From positions 1 to 5,629 of the forward strand of contig CAIOSU010000262.1 of the NCBI GenBank assembly GCA_903861055.1: 5,629 nt of DNA, given 5' to 3'. Shown piece after piece: positions 5,614 through 5,629 of this stretch. The stretch is from an uncultured bacterium. Its GTDB lineage: Bacteria; Bacteroidota; Bacteroidia; Chitinophagales; CAIOSU01. Position 1 is the stretch's first letter, and the number at the start of each line of letters is the position of its first letter. The notes beneath the pieces are model-generated. The model saw only the letters and a list, made by a program, of their open reading frames with translations. It was not told the DNA's origin and ran no database searches. The translations under genes and the position numbers were made by a program.

Positions 5614-5629
5614 TCGTATAATTGGTGCA

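Overview
The window looks like chromosomal DNA from a member of the Bacteroidota. Three things point there. The large protein at 2434-5262 ends in a type IX secretion (T9SS) type A sorting domain. Sequences matching the Bacteroidota -7 promoter element TAnnTTTG lie in front of the genes. No gene has a clear Shine-Dalgarno sequence. Base composition looks to be in the mid-40s % GC by eye. I cannot assign a lower taxon.

Layout: (1) 1-116 is a leader with a TACATTTG promoter element and three 12-base repeats spaced exactly 14 bp apart. (2) 117-1214 is recF, complete, with all its ATPase motifs. (3) 1280-2350 is an uncharacterised conserved protein of the TIGR03032 type. It probably starts at ATG 1280, because the upstream TTG at 1253 lies inside a perfect -7 element. 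(4) 2434-5262 is a 942-residue secreted multidomain protein. It has an unusually long basic N-terminus before a signal peptide, five FG-GAP/VCBS-like repeats, Ig/cadherin-like domains, a propeller-like region, a SprB-type repeat and a T9SS C-terminal domain. (5) 5263-5629 has no intact gene. It holds a strong terminator and then a decayed second copy of the end of the preceding gene, including that gene's terminator, shifted by exactly 288 bp.

All three genes are on the + strand. They appear to be separate transcription units rather than one operon, because each gap carries a candidate promoter. RecF acts in the cytoplasm in recombinational repair. The large protein should be exported and anchored or released at the cell surface. 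I see no functional link among the three. I found no mobile element, CRISPR array, tRNA or rRNA, and no credible minus-strand gene. The most interesting part is the duplicated sorting-domain tail. One copy has three in-frame stops at positions that code in the intact copy, yet the reading frame has no net indel, many substitutions are silent, and the terminator stem is conserved with a changed loop. I did not find evidence for a new multi-gene system here.
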